From contig CAKRFN010000010.1 in the NCBI GenBank assembly GCA_934320655.1, positions 38,154 to 102,153 on the forward strand: 64,000 nucleotides of DNA, given 5' to 3'. Source of the DNA: an uncultured Eubacterium sp. Lineage in GTDB: Bacteria; Bacillota; Clostridia; Lachnospirales; Lachnospiraceae. Under the pieces are notes generated by a model. That model was not told the origin of the DNA. It saw nothing but the letters and a program-made list of their open reading frames with translations, and did no database searches. The position numbers were made by a program, and so were the translations under genes. The stretch's first letter is position 1. Every line of letters begins with the position of its first letter. Shown here one piece after another: positions 25,848 to 35,058 of the stretch.

Positions 25848-27137
25848 ATGAAGAAACGATTATTAACCGGTCTTTTGACACTGACAATGGGTGCGGCACT
25901 GCTTGCAGGCTGCGGTTCATCCGGTGATACAGAGACCACCACAAAATCAAATGACACAACTAGCGAGGATGCAGCCACAACAGACACAGAGACAGACGCA
26001 GAGACAGAAACAGCAGATGCTTCCGGTGATGTCACCATCTGGTACTACTGGGAGACCGAAGGACATCAGAAAGCATTGAACAAGGTTATCGATGACTTCA
26101 ATGCATCACAGGATGCGATTACTGTCGAGGCAAAATATGTGCCGTTTGCAGATTTCACGAAACATCTTTCAGTAGGAGCTTCTGCAGGGGCATTGCCGGA
26201 TCTGGTCATTCTCGACAATCCGGATCACGCATCGTATGCAGCAATGGGTATTTTCGCAGATCTGACCGATCGTTTTGATGTGAGTACTTATTATGACGGA
26301 CCTGTTAATTCATGTACATTAGACGGCAAACTGTACGGTGTTCCGTTCGGCAGTAATGATCTCGTGCTGTTCTACAACGAGGATATGCTTGCTGATGCCG
26401 GATGTGAAGTTCCGACGACATGGGAGGAGCTGGCAGAGGTCGCAAAGGCTACGACGAAGGACAATGTACACGGCTTTGCACATTCCGCACTGCTCAACGG
26501 AGAGGGAACGTTCAACTTCCTCTGCTGGACATGGTCAACCGGTGTGACCTCTTATGAGATGGATTCCGAGGGCGGCATCAAGGCGCTGAACTTTATGGAT
26601 CAGCTCGTGAAGGATGGTTCTTTCCCCGAGGAGGCAATCAACTGGACACAGGGCGACACGATGAATCAGTTTATCTCCGGAAACCTTGCGATGATGCTCA
26701 ACGGCACATGGCAGATTCCGACGATGCGGGAAGAATCAACTGTAAACTGGAATGTAGCACCGATCCCGAAGGATACGATTCAGGCATCCGGTCTGGGCGG
26801 CGAGAACTATGCGGTAATCGCAGGCGGAAACGAGGAGGCAGCAATCACATTTTTACAGTATGCGACATCTCCGGAGCCTTGTACTTATCTGATGAATGCA
26901 ATGGGTTATATTTCATCCAACTCAACGATCGCCAAGACACAGTTTGAGGGTGATGATGTTTATCAGGTGTTCGTAGACCAGATGCAGTATGCGCAGGCGA
27001 GAGGACCGCTTCCTGAGTGGCCTGATATCTCAGATGCAATCGCACTCGCATACAATGAGGTGATCACCGGCAAGAGCACACCGGCGGACGCTGCTGCAAA
27101 GGCGCAGGCATCAATCGATGCGATCGTACAGCAGTAA
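25848..27137 (+). CDS. Sugar ABC transporter substrate-binding lipoprotein
   Basis: 429 residues. The start at 25848 is supported by AAGGAGG; an ATG at 25821 is not. Lipoprotein signal with lipobox LLAGCG, then a Thr/Asp/Glu-rich tether (~25-60), then a family 1 solute-binding fold (VTIWYYWETEGHQKAL, GALPDLVILDNPDHAS, NLAMMLNGTWQIP). Followed after 19 bases by the GH127 gene. Ligand unknown; with GH127 and GH31 downstream, arabinose- or xylose-containing oligosaccharides are likely. Confidence 0.9.
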   Translation: MKKRLLTGLLTLTMGAALLAGCGSSGDTETTTKSNDTTSEDAATTDTETDAETETADASGDVTIWYYWETEGHQKALNKVIDDFNASQDAITVEAKYVPFADFTKHLSVGASAGALPDLVILDNPDHASYAAMGIFADLTDRFDVSTYYDGPVNSCTLDGKLYGVPFGSNDLVLFYNEDMLADAGCEVPTTWEELAEVAKATTKDNVHGFAHSALLNGEGTFNFLCWTWSTGVTSYEMDSEGGIKALNFMDQLVKDGSFPEEAINWTQGDTMNQFISGNLAMMLNGTWQIPTMREESTVNWNVAPIPKDTIQASGLGGENYAVIAGGNEEAAITFLQYATSPEPCTYLMNAMGYISSNSTIAKTQFEGDDVYQVFVDQMQYAQARGPLPEWPDISDAIALAYNEVITGKSTPADAAAKAQASIDAIVQQ

Positions 27138-27156
27138 TAGCTGTGAAACACAGACT

Positions 27157-29091
27157 ATGAAAAAAATGAACATTAAGATTACGGATCATTTCTGGAGCAG
27201 ATACCGCGATCTGGTAAAAACAGAAATGATCCCGTATCAATGGCGGGTATTAAACGATGCGATCGGTATCCGGATTGAGCGCGAGCGGAATGATGACACG
27301 ATTCCGAATGAAAAGAGCCATGCGATCGAGAATTTTAAGATCGCGGCGGGGCTGGCAGATGGACAGCATTACGGCTGGGTCTTTCAGGATAGTGATGTGT
27401 ATAAATGGCTGGAGGCGGTCGCGTACTCCCTGCGCGACAAGCCGGATGCCCATTTGCAGAAGCTGGCGGACGGAGTTGTGGATCTGATCGCGCAGGCGCA
27501 GGAGGACGATGGCTATCTGGACACGTATTTTACGATTATGGAGCCGGAGCGGAAGTTCAAGCGGCTGGGCGAAAGCCATGAGCTGTACTGTGCGGGTCAT
27601 TATATGGAAGCTGCGGTTGCTTATTACGGGGCGACAGGAAATATCACGGCGATTACCGTAGCGCGGAAATTAGCGGATTGTATAGACGCGCATTTTGGCA
27701 TCGGTGCAGGAAAGATCTGCGGCTGTGATGGACACGAGGAGATCGAGATCGGGCTTATGAGGCTGTATCATCTCACCGGTGAGAAACGGTATCTGGATCT
27801 GGCACAGTTTTTTATCTTAGAGAGAGGGAAAAATCCGGACTTTTTCCGGCAGCAGAATGAGGCAGATACAGGGGCGGTGCTCCTGCAGGGTGTAGATCGG
27901 TTTCCGGACACATATTGCCAGAATCATGAGCCGGTCAAAGAACAGACAACTGCCGAGGGACATGCAGTCCGTCTTGTTTACATGTGTACCGCGATGGCGG
28001 ATATTGCGAAAACAACCGGGGACGATGAATTGCTGCAGGCATGCCGCACGATCTGGCATAATATCGTATACCGGCGCATGTATGTTACCGGCGGTATCGG
28101 TTCAACGGTGATCGGAGAGTCGTTTACACTGGACTATGATCTGCCGAACGACACCATGTACTGTGAGACATGTGCAGCGATCGGACTCGTATTTTTTGCA
28201 AAAAAAATGCTGGAGGCAGATCCATGTGGTGAATATGCCGATGTCATGGAACGAGCATTATATAATGCAGTCATTTCCGGTATGGCGCTGGATGGCAAAC
28301 ATTTCTTTTATGTCAATCCGCTTGAGGTTGATCCGAAAAAGAGCAAAAAAGATCCGACAAAAAGCCATGTCAAGCCGGTGCGCCCACAGTGGCTGGGCTG
28401 CGCCTGCTGTCCGCCGAATCTGGCGAGAATGGTGACATCGGTGGAAGATTATATTTATACAGCTACGGAGGATACGGTATATACACATCTCTACATCCAG
28501 TCCGAAACGGATGTGGCAGGACTTCGAATCAGTCAGATCACGGATTATCCGTATGACGGCAATGTGAAGCTCCACATACAAAGAGGCGGTTCGGGAATCC
28601 GCCGGATCGCTGTCCGTCTGCCCGACTGGTCGGATGCGACGTCGATAAAGGTCGATGGCATCCGCATAGATGTGCAGAATACAGGCGGATATGCGTATAT
28701 TGAACTGGATCGGGACGATCTTTGGATCGAACTGGATTTTGACATGAGCGTGCAGAGAGTCTATGCGAATCTGAACGTGTCAGAGAACATCGGTAAGGTG
28801 GCTGTCCGGCGTGGGCCTCTGGTATACTGCGCAGAGGAAACCGATAACGGTGCCGGATTGCACCGCCTGTATTTGTCAAAAGAGGCAGCAGCCGGAACTG
28901 CATGGACGGAGGAACTGTCCGGTGTTACCAAAATCTCGATACCGGGTGTCCGTCTGACACAAAACGAGGAAAAACTCTACGTTACGGGAACACCGCATGT
29001 AACGTGTGAGAAAACAATGATCCAACTAATCCCGTATTATGCATGGGCGAACAGGGGCGAAAATGAAATGCGCGTCTGGCTCAATGAATAA
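27157..29091 (+). CDS. Beta-L-arabinofuranosidase, GH127 family
   Basis: 644 residues from the ATG at 27157. All zinc-site and catalytic residues known for GH127 (Bifidobacterium HypBA1) can be placed: Glu337 and Cys339 in MYCETCAA, and Cys417-Cys418 in GCACCPPN; in HypBA1 the catalytic nucleophile is the cysteine at the last of these positions. No signal peptide, so it is cytoplasmic. It removes beta-L-arabinofuranose from imported plant-glycan or extensin-type oligosaccharides. Ribosome binding site is weak, suggesting coupling to the binding-protein gene 19 bases upstream. The GH31 gene follows after 10 bases. Confidence 0.92.
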   Translation: MKKMNIKITDHFWSRYRDLVKTEMIPYQWRVLNDAIGIRIERERNDDTIPNEKSHAIENFKIAAGLADGQHYGWVFQDSDVYKWLEAVAYSLRDKPDAHLQKLADGVVDLIAQAQEDDGYLDTYFTIMEPERKFKRLGESHELYCAGHYMEAAVAYYGATGNITAITVARKLADCIDAHFGIGAGKICGCDGHEEIEIGLMRLYHLTGEKRYLDLAQFFILERGKNPDFFRQQNEADTGAVLLQGVDRFPDTYCQNHEPVKEQTTAEGHAVRLVYMCTAMADIAKTTGDDELLQACRTIWHNIVYRRMYVTGGIGSTVIGESFTLDYDLPNDTMYCETCAAIGLVFFAKKMLEADPCGEYADVMERALYNAVISGMALDGKHFFYVNPLEVDPKKSKKDPTKSHVKPVRPQWLGCACCPPNLARMVTSVEDYIYTATEDTVYTHLYIQSETDVAGLRISQITDYPYDGNVKLHIQRGGSGIRRIAVRLPDWSDATSIKVDGIRIDVQNTGGYAYIELDRDDLWIELDFDMSVQRVYANLNVSENIGKVAVRRGPLVYCAEETDNGAGLHRLYLSKEAAAGTAWTEELSGVTKISIPGVRLTQNEEKLYVTGTPHVTCEKTMIQLIPYYAWANRGENEMRVWLNE

Positions 29092-29101
29092 GGAGTAAAG
29101 C

Positions 29102-31099
29102 ATGCTTAGAGCAGAGAAAACCAAACTGGTATACCATTATGATGCAGAGGAATTGTGGATTGAGGGATGGGGGAAAAACGGTCTTCGCATCCGCGCTACC
29201 AAAAATGCACAGATGCCAGCGGAAGACTGGGCATTAAACCCGGAGGCAAAGACCTCGGGAGAAATAGAATTCACCGAAGCCGGTGCAGGAATGCGCAACG
29301 GAAAAATAAATCTGTTTATCACAAATAGCGGAAAAATCACCGTTTATGATCAGAGTGGCAAAATACTGCTGGAAGAATACTGGAGGAACCGACGGGATCT
29401 GACAGATAGAAAATGTAGTGCCATTGAGATTGAGGGACGGGAATTTAAGCCCAATATAGGTGGAGACTATCATGTGACGATGCGTTGGGAATCACTGGAT
29501 AGAAATGAGAAACTGTATGGTATGGGACAGTATCAACAGCCTTACTTAGATTTGAAAGGGACAGATCTGGAACTGGCTCACAGAAATTCACAGGCAAGTG
29601 TGCCATTTCTGTTGTCGTCGTCCGGCTATGGCATGCTGTGGAATAATCCGGGAATCGGGCGGGCAGTATTCGGAAAAAATGTTATGAGCTTTGAGGCATA
29701 TGCATCAAAGAGCATCGACTACTGGATTACGGTCGGAGACACGCCCGCACAGATTGAGGAAGACTATGCGCAGGTTACCGGAACCGTGCCTATGATGCCG
29801 GAATACGGACTCGGGTTCTGGCAGTGTAAGCTGCGTTATCAGACGCAGGAAGAACTATTGGAGGTAGCGAGAGAGTATAAGCGTCTGGGGATTCCGCTGG
29901 ATGTGATAGTGGTGGATTTTTTTCATTGGCCAAGGCAGGGAGAATGGAAATTTGACCCGGTATACTGGCCGGATCCGGATGGCATGATCAAAGAATTGCA
30001 GGAATTGGGAACCGAGTTAATGGTATCTATCTGGCCGACAGTGGATCGGGAGTCTGAAAACTATGAGGAAATGCTGGAAAAAGGTTATCTGATACGGACA
30101 GAACGGGGATTCCGTGTAGGGCTGAATTTTGAAGGTGCGACAATTCATTATGATGCGACTAACCCGGGGGCGAGACAGTACTTATGGGAAAAGGTGAAAA
30201 AGAATTACTACAAGAAAGGCATTAAGATTTTCTGGCTGGATGAAGCGGAACCGGAGTATACGGCATATGATTTTGATAATTACAGATATTATCGTGGCAC
30301 TGATTTAGAGATAGGAAATCTTTATCCGGTAGATTATGCGAAAACATTCTATGAGGGAATGAAAGCGGAAGGACAGGAGAATATTGTGAACCTGCTTCGG
30401 TGTGCATGGGCTGGAAGTCAAAAATACGGAGCCTTAGTTTGGTCCGGCGATATTGCATCCAGCTTTGAGAGTATGAGAAATCAGATCGCAGCAGGGCTGA
30501 ATATGGGACTTGCGGGAATCCCGTGGTGGACTACGGACATAGGCGGATTTCATGGAGGCGATCCGACGGATCCGGCATTTAGGGAATTGTTTGTCAGATG
30601 GTTTCAGTGGGGAACCTTCTGTCCGGTCATGCGGCTTCACGGCGATCGGGAACCGAGACAGCCTCAATATGGAACAACGGGAGGGGCGACCTGTCGCTCG
30701 GGTGCGGCGAATGAAGTGTGGAGTTATGGTGAGGAAGTGTTTAAAATCTGCAAAAAATATTTACAGATCAGGGAAAAGCTGCGTCCATATATCAGAGAGC
30801 TGATGCGGGAAGCGCATGAAAAAGGCTCGCCGGTCATGCGGACTTTGTTTTATGCTTATCCGGAAGACCCGCTATGCTGGAAAGTAGAGGATGAGTATTT
30901 GTTTGGCGCAGATATTCTGGTAGCTCCGATATATCATGCAAAACAGAAAACCCGGAACGTATACCTTCCCGGGAAGGAAGTATGGCTTGAATATGAAACG
31001 AAAAAGGAGTATGCAGGAAATCAGTGGATTGAGGTGGAGTCACCCATAGAGAAAATGCCTGTGTTTGTAAAAAAGGCAAAGGCAAACATATTGATATAG
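29102..31099 (+). CDS. GH31 family glycoside hydrolase (alpha-xylosidase or alpha-glucosidase type)
   Basis: 665 residues. An N-terminal beta-sandwich (1-230) precedes a TIM barrel. The nucleophile is Asp380 in FWLDEAEPE and the acid/base is Asp450 in VWSGDIASSFESMR, followed by WWTTDIGGF. The WLDEAEPE form occurs in many alpha-xylosidase-like and related GH31 members; substrate cannot be fixed from sequence. Cytoplasmic. Located after GH127 with a 10-base gap and followed by a strong terminator, so it ends the operon. Together with GH127 it would trim arabinose- and xylose- or glucose-decorated oligosaccharides. Confidence 0.9.
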   Translation: MLRAEKTKLVYHYDAEELWIEGWGKNGLRIRATKNAQMPAEDWALNPEAKTSGEIEFTEAGAGMRNGKINLFITNSGKITVYDQSGKILLEEYWRNRRDLTDRKCSAIEIEGREFKPNIGGDYHVTMRWESLDRNEKLYGMGQYQQPYLDLKGTDLELAHRNSQASVPFLLSSSGYGMLWNNPGIGRAVFGKNVMSFEAYASKSIDYWITVGDTPAQIEEDYAQVTGTVPMMPEYGLGFWQCKLRYQTQEELLEVAREYKRLGIPLDVIVVDFFHWPRQGEWKFDPVYWPDPDGMIKELQELGTELMVSIWPTVDRESENYEEMLEKGYLIRTERGFRVGLNFEGATIHYDATNPGARQYLWEKVKKNYYKKGIKIFWLDEAEPEYTAYDFDNYRYYRGTDLEIGNLYPVDYAKTFYEGMKAEGQENIVNLLRCAWAGSQKYGALVWSGDIASSFESMRNQIAAGLNMGLAGIPWWTTDIGGFHGGDPTDPAFRELFVRWFQWGTFCPVMRLHGDREPRQPQYGTTGGATCRSGAANEVWSYGEEVFKICKKYLQIREKLRPYIRELMREAHEKGSPVMRTLFYAYPEDPLCWKVEDEYLFGADILVAPIYHAKQKTRNVYLPGKEVWLEYETKKEYAGNQWIEVESPIEKMPVFVKKAKANILI

Positions 31100-31111
31100 G
31101 AGCTGTAGGAT

Positions 31112-31141
31112 GCCGCCGGTTGATTCCGGCGGCGTTTTTTT
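31112..31141 (+). terminator. Terminator after the GH31 gene
   Basis: GCCGCCGG-TTGATT-CCGGCGGC followed by a run of seven T. Confidence 0.92.
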
Positions 31142-31260
31142 AAAAGGATGCCCGTTAGGCTGCTAATTCGTATTGGAATAATAGAAGTGTACAATTTATA
31201 ATAAAGAGGGTATAATATCATCAAATGTAACTTAGATAAAAGATTAGGGAGGAGGCATAT

Positions 31261-31602
31261 ATGTGTACGAAAAGTCAGTTGAATGTATTGTTGAAAAAAA
31301 TAAGCGATATATATAGGTCGGTATACGGTGATCAACTGGTGCGAGTAGTGTTGTATGGTTCGTATGCACGGGGGGATTATGCCGATGATTCGGATCTTGA
31401 TGTTGTAGCACTGGTTCATGGGGACAGGAAAAAATTGCAGGATCAATTAAGAATAGTCTGGGATCAGACCTGCGATTTGGAGTTGGAGTATGAGATGGTA
31501 CTGTCGCCTGCGGTAATCCCTTATGAGGAATTTGAGAAATACCGGGAGGATATACCGTATTATAGAAATATTGCTAATGAGGGGGTAACGGTTGTTGCTT
31601 AA
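31261..31602 (+). CDS. Minimal nucleotidyltransferase (MNT) domain protein
   Basis: 113 residues with the nucleotidyltransferase signature GSYARGDYADDSDLDVV (GS followed by paired Asp). Such proteins are the antitoxin half of MNT-HEPN toxin-antitoxin pairs, where some AMPylate the HEPN toxin. AGGGAGGAGG precedes the ATG. The partner gene at 31592 overlaps its end but is truncated, so the pair is probably no longer a working toxin-antitoxin system. Confidence 0.88.
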   Translation: MCTKSQLNVLLKKISDIYRSVYGDQLVRVVLYGSYARGDYADDSDLDVVALVHGDRKKLQDQLRIVWDQTCDLELEYEMVLSPAVIPYEEFEKYREDIPYYRNIANEGVTVVA

Positions 31603-31840
31603 TAATAGAAAAGAATTGATGATGTATCGGCTTGCTGGGGCAAGGGAGAAGTTGGATTCTTCAAAACTTCTTTTAGATAATGGCAATTATAAAGATTCTA
31701 TAGGGCGTTCTTATTATGCAATGTTCTCCGCAGTACGTGCAATATTGGCATTGGATGGCGTCGATTATTCAAAGCATGCCGGTGTAATATCATATTTTCA
31801 ACGGGAATATGTGAAAAGCGGAATAATAAGGTTATTTTGA
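31592..31840 (+). pseudogene. HEPN domain protein, C-terminally truncated
   Basis: 82 residues from a TTG overlapping the MNT stop by 11 bases (an internal ATG at 31619 is an alternative). It matches the start of HEPN partner proteins (AREKLDSSKLLLDNGNYKDS, then RSYYAMFSAVRAILAL and HAGVISYFQREYVKSGI). The family usually continues for about 45 more residues, including the region with the Rx4-6H RNase motif. Here the frame ends after RLF. The following bases go straight into the next gene's leader, which suggests a deletion rather than a point mutation. Confidence 0.75.
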
Positions 31841-31869
31841 AAGAAGAACGATCAAAGGGGATAAATACA

Positions 31870-32646
31870 ATGAGATTAGCAATTTTAGGAAACGGATTTT
31901 TGGCAGGAATTGTCGTGGAGGCTGCGAAAAAAGGGCTGCTTGCGGACTATGAGCTGGTAGGAGTGCTCGGCAGGAGTGAGGACAAGACAAAAGCGCTCGC
32001 AGAAAAAGCAGGGTGTAAAGCCTGCTTTACGATGGAGGAATTGCTGGCACAGCAGCCGGATATCGTAGCGGAGGCTGCTTCCGTGGCGGCAGTAAAGGAT
32101 TACGCAGAGCAGATTTTAGCTGCGGGTGTGAGTCTGGCGGTGCTCTCGATCGGGGCGTTTGCGGATCAGGCATTTTATGAAAAAACCGCACAGACCGCAA
32201 AAGCGCACGGTACAAAGGTACATATCGCATCCGGCGCGATCGGCGGCTTTGACGTACTGCGCACCGTATCTCTGATGGATCAGGCGCGCGTGACCTTTGA
32301 AACACATAAAGGGCCTGCATCCCTGCAGAATACGCCGCTGTTTACCGAACAGCTTATGACAGATACCGATGAGACAAAGGTGTTTGAAGGCACTGCAAAG
32401 GAGGCGATCGCGTTGCTCCCGACAAAGGTCAATGTGGCAGTGGCGGCATCACTCGCGAGCGTCGGACCTGACGCAGAGCATGTGGAGATCACGAGTGTTC
32501 CTGAATTTGTCGGCGACGATCACCGGATTACGGCTCAGATCGATGGTGTGAAAGCGGTTGTAGATGTTTATTCGTCGACGAGTGCCATTGCGGGATGGAG
32601 TATCGTGGCATTGCTGCAAAATCTGGCATCTCCGATCGTATTTTAA
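31870..32646 (+). CDS. Aspartate dehydrogenase-like protein (NAD-binding, DUF108)
   Basis: 258 residues from the ATG at 31870 with AAAGGGGA upstream; an in-frame ATG at 31837 overlapping the HEPN remnant is disfavoured. Rossmann start MRLAILGNGFLAGIV (GxGxxA/G type) and a C-terminal DUF108 domain (ASGAIGGFDVLR, LPTKVNVAVAASLAS). Family members convert L-aspartate to iminoaspartate with NAD(P); other amino-acid substrates are possible. It is followed after 15 bases by the hydroxyacid-dehydrogenase-like gene, and the two probably act together on the same class of keto or amino acid. Substrate not assigned. Confidence 0.8.
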   Translation: MRLAILGNGFLAGIVVEAAKKGLLADYELVGVLGRSEDKTKALAEKAGCKACFTMEELLAQQPDIVAEAASVAAVKDYAEQILAAGVSLAVLSIGAFADQAFYEKTAQTAKAHGTKVHIASGAIGGFDVLRTVSLMDQARVTFETHKGPASLQNTPLFTEQLMTDTDETKVFEGTAKEAIALLPTKVNVAVAASLASVGPDAEHVEITSVPEFVGDDHRITAQIDGVKAVVDVYSSTSAIAGWSIVALLQNLASPIVF

Positions 32647-32661
32647 GGGAGGAAACCGACG

Positions 32662-33552
32662 ATGTTTGAAAAATTAGTAGCGATTGAGCCGGTGCATCTG
32701 GTAGATGCAGGCGTTGCCGAACTAAAAAAATATGCAAAAGAAGTCATTCTCTACGACGATATTCCGGCAGACGATGCCGAGATCGTGCGCCGTATCGGCG
32801 ATGCGGACGCGGTACTTGTGTGCTACACTTCACGCATTACCGGAGAGACACTGGCACAGTGCCCGAACGTGAAATATATCGGTATGTGCTGTAGCCTGTA
32901 TTCCGAGGCGAGTGCCAATGTGGATATTGCCTATGCCAGAGCGCATGGCATCGATGTGAGAGGCATCCGTGATTATGGCGACCGGGGCGTTGTAGAATTT
33001 GTTTTGTGCGAGCTGGTGCGTTTCCTGCACGGCTATGACCGCCCGATGTGGAAGGATCAGCCGCAGGAGATCACACGTTTGAAAACCGGCATCATCGGAT
33101 TGGGCGTATCGGGTGGCATGATCGCGGACGCATTGCAATTTATGGGTGCGGAAGTCAGCTATTACAGCCGTTCCAGAAAACCGGAAAAAGAGGCGGTGGG
33201 GCTGGTCTACCGCGAACTGGATGAGCTGTTGCGGCACTGTGATGTGGTATTTACCTGTCTGAATAAAAATGTGATCCTGTTAGGCGAGAAGGAGTTTGCG
33301 CAGCTTGGAGATGGAAAACTGTTGTTTAATACCTCCATTGGACCCTCTCACGAGATCGAAGCATTGAAGCAATGGCTGTCACATGGAGCTAACTGGTTCA
33401 TCTGCGATACAGCGGGCGCAGTCGGAGACACTTCATTGGTGAAAGATGCGCATGTAGTCTGTGAACAGGCTTCTGCGGGCTGTACTGCACAGGCATATGA
33501 GCTGTTGACCGAGAAAGTGTTGAAAAATATTGCAGACCATCTGGGATGTTAA
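32662..33552 (+). CDS. D-2-hydroxyacid dehydrogenase-like protein lacking usual catalytic residues
   Basis: 296 residues; start supported by GGGAGGAAA. The central NAD-binding fold is clear (TGIIGLGVSGGMIADAL). The active site is not standard: where the family has Asn-Thr-x-Arg-Gly it reads FNTSIGPSHE (no Arg), and where it has Thr-Pro-His it reads CEQASAGCT (no His). It may reduce another substrate, use other residues, or be a non-catalytic dinucleotide-binding protein. It forms a two-gene unit with the aspartate-dehydrogenase-like gene and ends at a bidirectional terminator. Confidence 0.75.
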   Translation: MFEKLVAIEPVHLVDAGVAELKKYAKEVILYDDIPADDAEIVRRIGDADAVLVCYTSRITGETLAQCPNVKYIGMCCSLYSEASANVDIAYARAHGIDVRGIRDYGDRGVVEFVLCELVRFLHGYDRPMWKDQPQEITRLKTGIIGLGVSGGMIADALQFMGAEVSYYSRSRKPEKEAVGLVYRELDELLRHCDVVFTCLNKNVILLGEKEFAQLGDGKLLFNTSIGPSHEIEALKQWLSHGANWFICDTAGAVGDTSLVKDAHVVCEQASAGCTAQAYELLTEKVLKNIADHLGC

Positions 33553-33561
33553 GGACAATAA

Positions 33562-33596
33562 AAAAGGAAACAGGCGATTATCGTCTGTTTCCTTTT
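33562..33596. terminator. Bidirectional terminator between convergent genes
   Basis: AAAAGGAAACAG and CTGTTTCCTTTT form a perfect stem with A- and T-tracts at both ends, serving the gene ending at 33552 and the one ending at 33609. Confidence 0.88.
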
Positions 33597-33608
33597 GCAT
33601 ATACTGTT

Positions 33609-34259
33609 TTAATATCCGAGCGTATCACCGACCAGAATCACGTGTATACGGCCTGCGGTATAGCTTCTGCGGGTGATAACCGTGTGGCTGCACATGCATT
33701 CCGGCGAGAGACAGTCATGGCAGAATCCGGTCACTGCACAGGGCGTGGATTTGCCGAGACGCACACCGTTTGCGGATGCCGCGATGTCGTGGACTCTGCG
33801 GATGCCGTCGTCTACCGTGGATACGATTTTGTTCATGCCGACAACAAGTACAACCTGCTCCGGTCCGTAGATCAGGGCAGCGACACGGTTGCCGTTACCA
33901 TCGATATTGATCAGCTCGCCGTCCTTCGTGATGGCATTGGAACTCATGAAATAGACATCGCTGCCCAGGGCATCGTGGTAGATCTGTTTGGTCTCTGCGG
34001 CATCTTTTGCCTGACTGCGGTCTAAAAGCGTGATGTCGGTGCGGTTTTTCAGCATATCCATGATACCGGTTTCGGACAGTGTCATAGAGCCGCCAAACGA
34101 TACGGTCGATCCGGCGGGAGTCAGTGTTTTCGCCAGTTCGACGGCTGCGGCGCAGTCTGCGCAGTAATAGCCCCGCATATTTCTTTTTTCTAAAGCCTTG
34201 ATAATCGTTTCTGCCTGGTGTTCATAGTTTTTCTGCATGATTTCGGATGTATGTGACAT
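33609..34259 (-). CDS. LUD domain protein (LutC/DUF162-like)
   Basis: 216 residues. Typical LUD features: VSFGGSMTLSETGIMDML (substrate-binding loop), YFMSSNAITKDGELINIDGN and VVLVVGMNKIV. Some family members take part in lactate oxidation (LutC), but free-standing clostridial proteins of this type have no proven function. The C-terminus has several Cys (TGFCHDCLSPECMCSH) that could hold a metal or cluster. Ribosome binding site GGGAGG upstream on the minus strand. It lies 40 bases after the nth gene and is probably co-transcribed with it. Confidence 0.85.
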   Translation of the reverse strand: MSHTSEIMQKNYEHQAETIIKALEKRNMRGYYCADCAAAVELAKTLTPAGSTVSFGGSMTLSETGIMDMLKNRTDITLLDRSQAKDAAETKQIYHDALGSDVYFMSSNAITKDGELINIDGNGNRVAALIYGPEQVVLVVGMNKIVSTVDDGIRRVHDIAASANGVRLGKSTPCAVTGFCHDCLSPECMCSHTVITRRSYTAGRIHVILVGDTLGY

Positions 34260-34299
34260 CGTGTGTCCTCCCTTTCTTCCTTATATATAGTGGCGGTGT

Positions 34300-34935
34300 T
34301 TATACGCCGACCTTTTTGCATACTTCGGCGCAGCAGCATCGTTCGCAGTGCGGTGAAGTGCGTGCCGTGCAGACATCCCTGCCGTGATAGACCAGCCGGT
34401 GGCAGAAATCGTTGCCTTCCTCCGGCGGAATGAGCTTCCACAGCTCCATTTCGACCTTTTTCGGATCTTTGATTCCATCGACGAGCCCCATACGGTTCAC
34501 AAGCCGGATACAGTGCGTATCAGTGACGATCGCAGGTTTTCCGAATACATCGCCCATGATCAGATTCGCGCTCTTTCTGCCGACTCCGGGCAGGGAAAGC
34601 AGTGCATCAAAGTCGTCCGGTACGTTGCCACCGAAATCATCGCGCAGCATCTTCATACAGGCGCTGATGTCGCGCGCTTTGCTGTGGCCGAGCCCGCAGG
34701 GCTTGACAATCGCTTCAATATCTGCGACATCCGCATCGGCGAGTGCCTCCACGGAAGGGTATTTTTCATATAATCCCTGCACAACGACATTCACGCGTGC
34801 ATCGGTACACTGTGCGGCGAGACGGACACTGACGAGCAGCTTCCATGCTTCGTTGTAGTCCAGCGTGCATCCGGCGTCGGGATATTCTTTTTTCAGGCAT
34901 TCTATGAGCGCGAGTGCGCGTTCTTTCTTTCGCAT
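34300..34935 (-). CDS. nth: Endonuclease III (DNA glycosylase/AP lyase)
   Basis: 211 residues; repairs oxidised pyrimidines. The helix-hairpin-helix LPGVGRKSAN contains the catalytic Lys and the following TDTHC the catalytic Asp. The C-terminal iron-sulfur loop has Cys at DVC, HC, RC and EVC with spacing C-x7-C-x2-C-x5-C, one residue longer in the first interval than the usual C-x6-C. Start supported by AGAGGAA six bases upstream. Followed by the LUD gene. Confidence 0.93.
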   Translation of the reverse strand: MRKKERALALIECLKKEYPDAGCTLDYNEAWKLLVSVRLAAQCTDARVNVVVQGLYEKYPSVEALADADVADIEAIVKPCGLGHSKARDISACMKMLRDDFGGNVPDDFDALLSLPGVGRKSANLIMGDVFGKPAIVTDTHCIRLVNRMGLVDGIKDPKKVEMELWKLIPPEEGNDFCHRLVYHGRDVCTARTSPHCERCCCAEVCKKVGV

Positions 34936-35058
34936 AATCAGTTCCTCTTGAGTATTATTTATCAGTTAGTATACATCTTTCACGCGCGGAGTACAATGTG
35001 GAAAAAGCAAATACTCGTTCCATGTCCTGTACTTTTTGGTGCAAAATGGATACACTGA

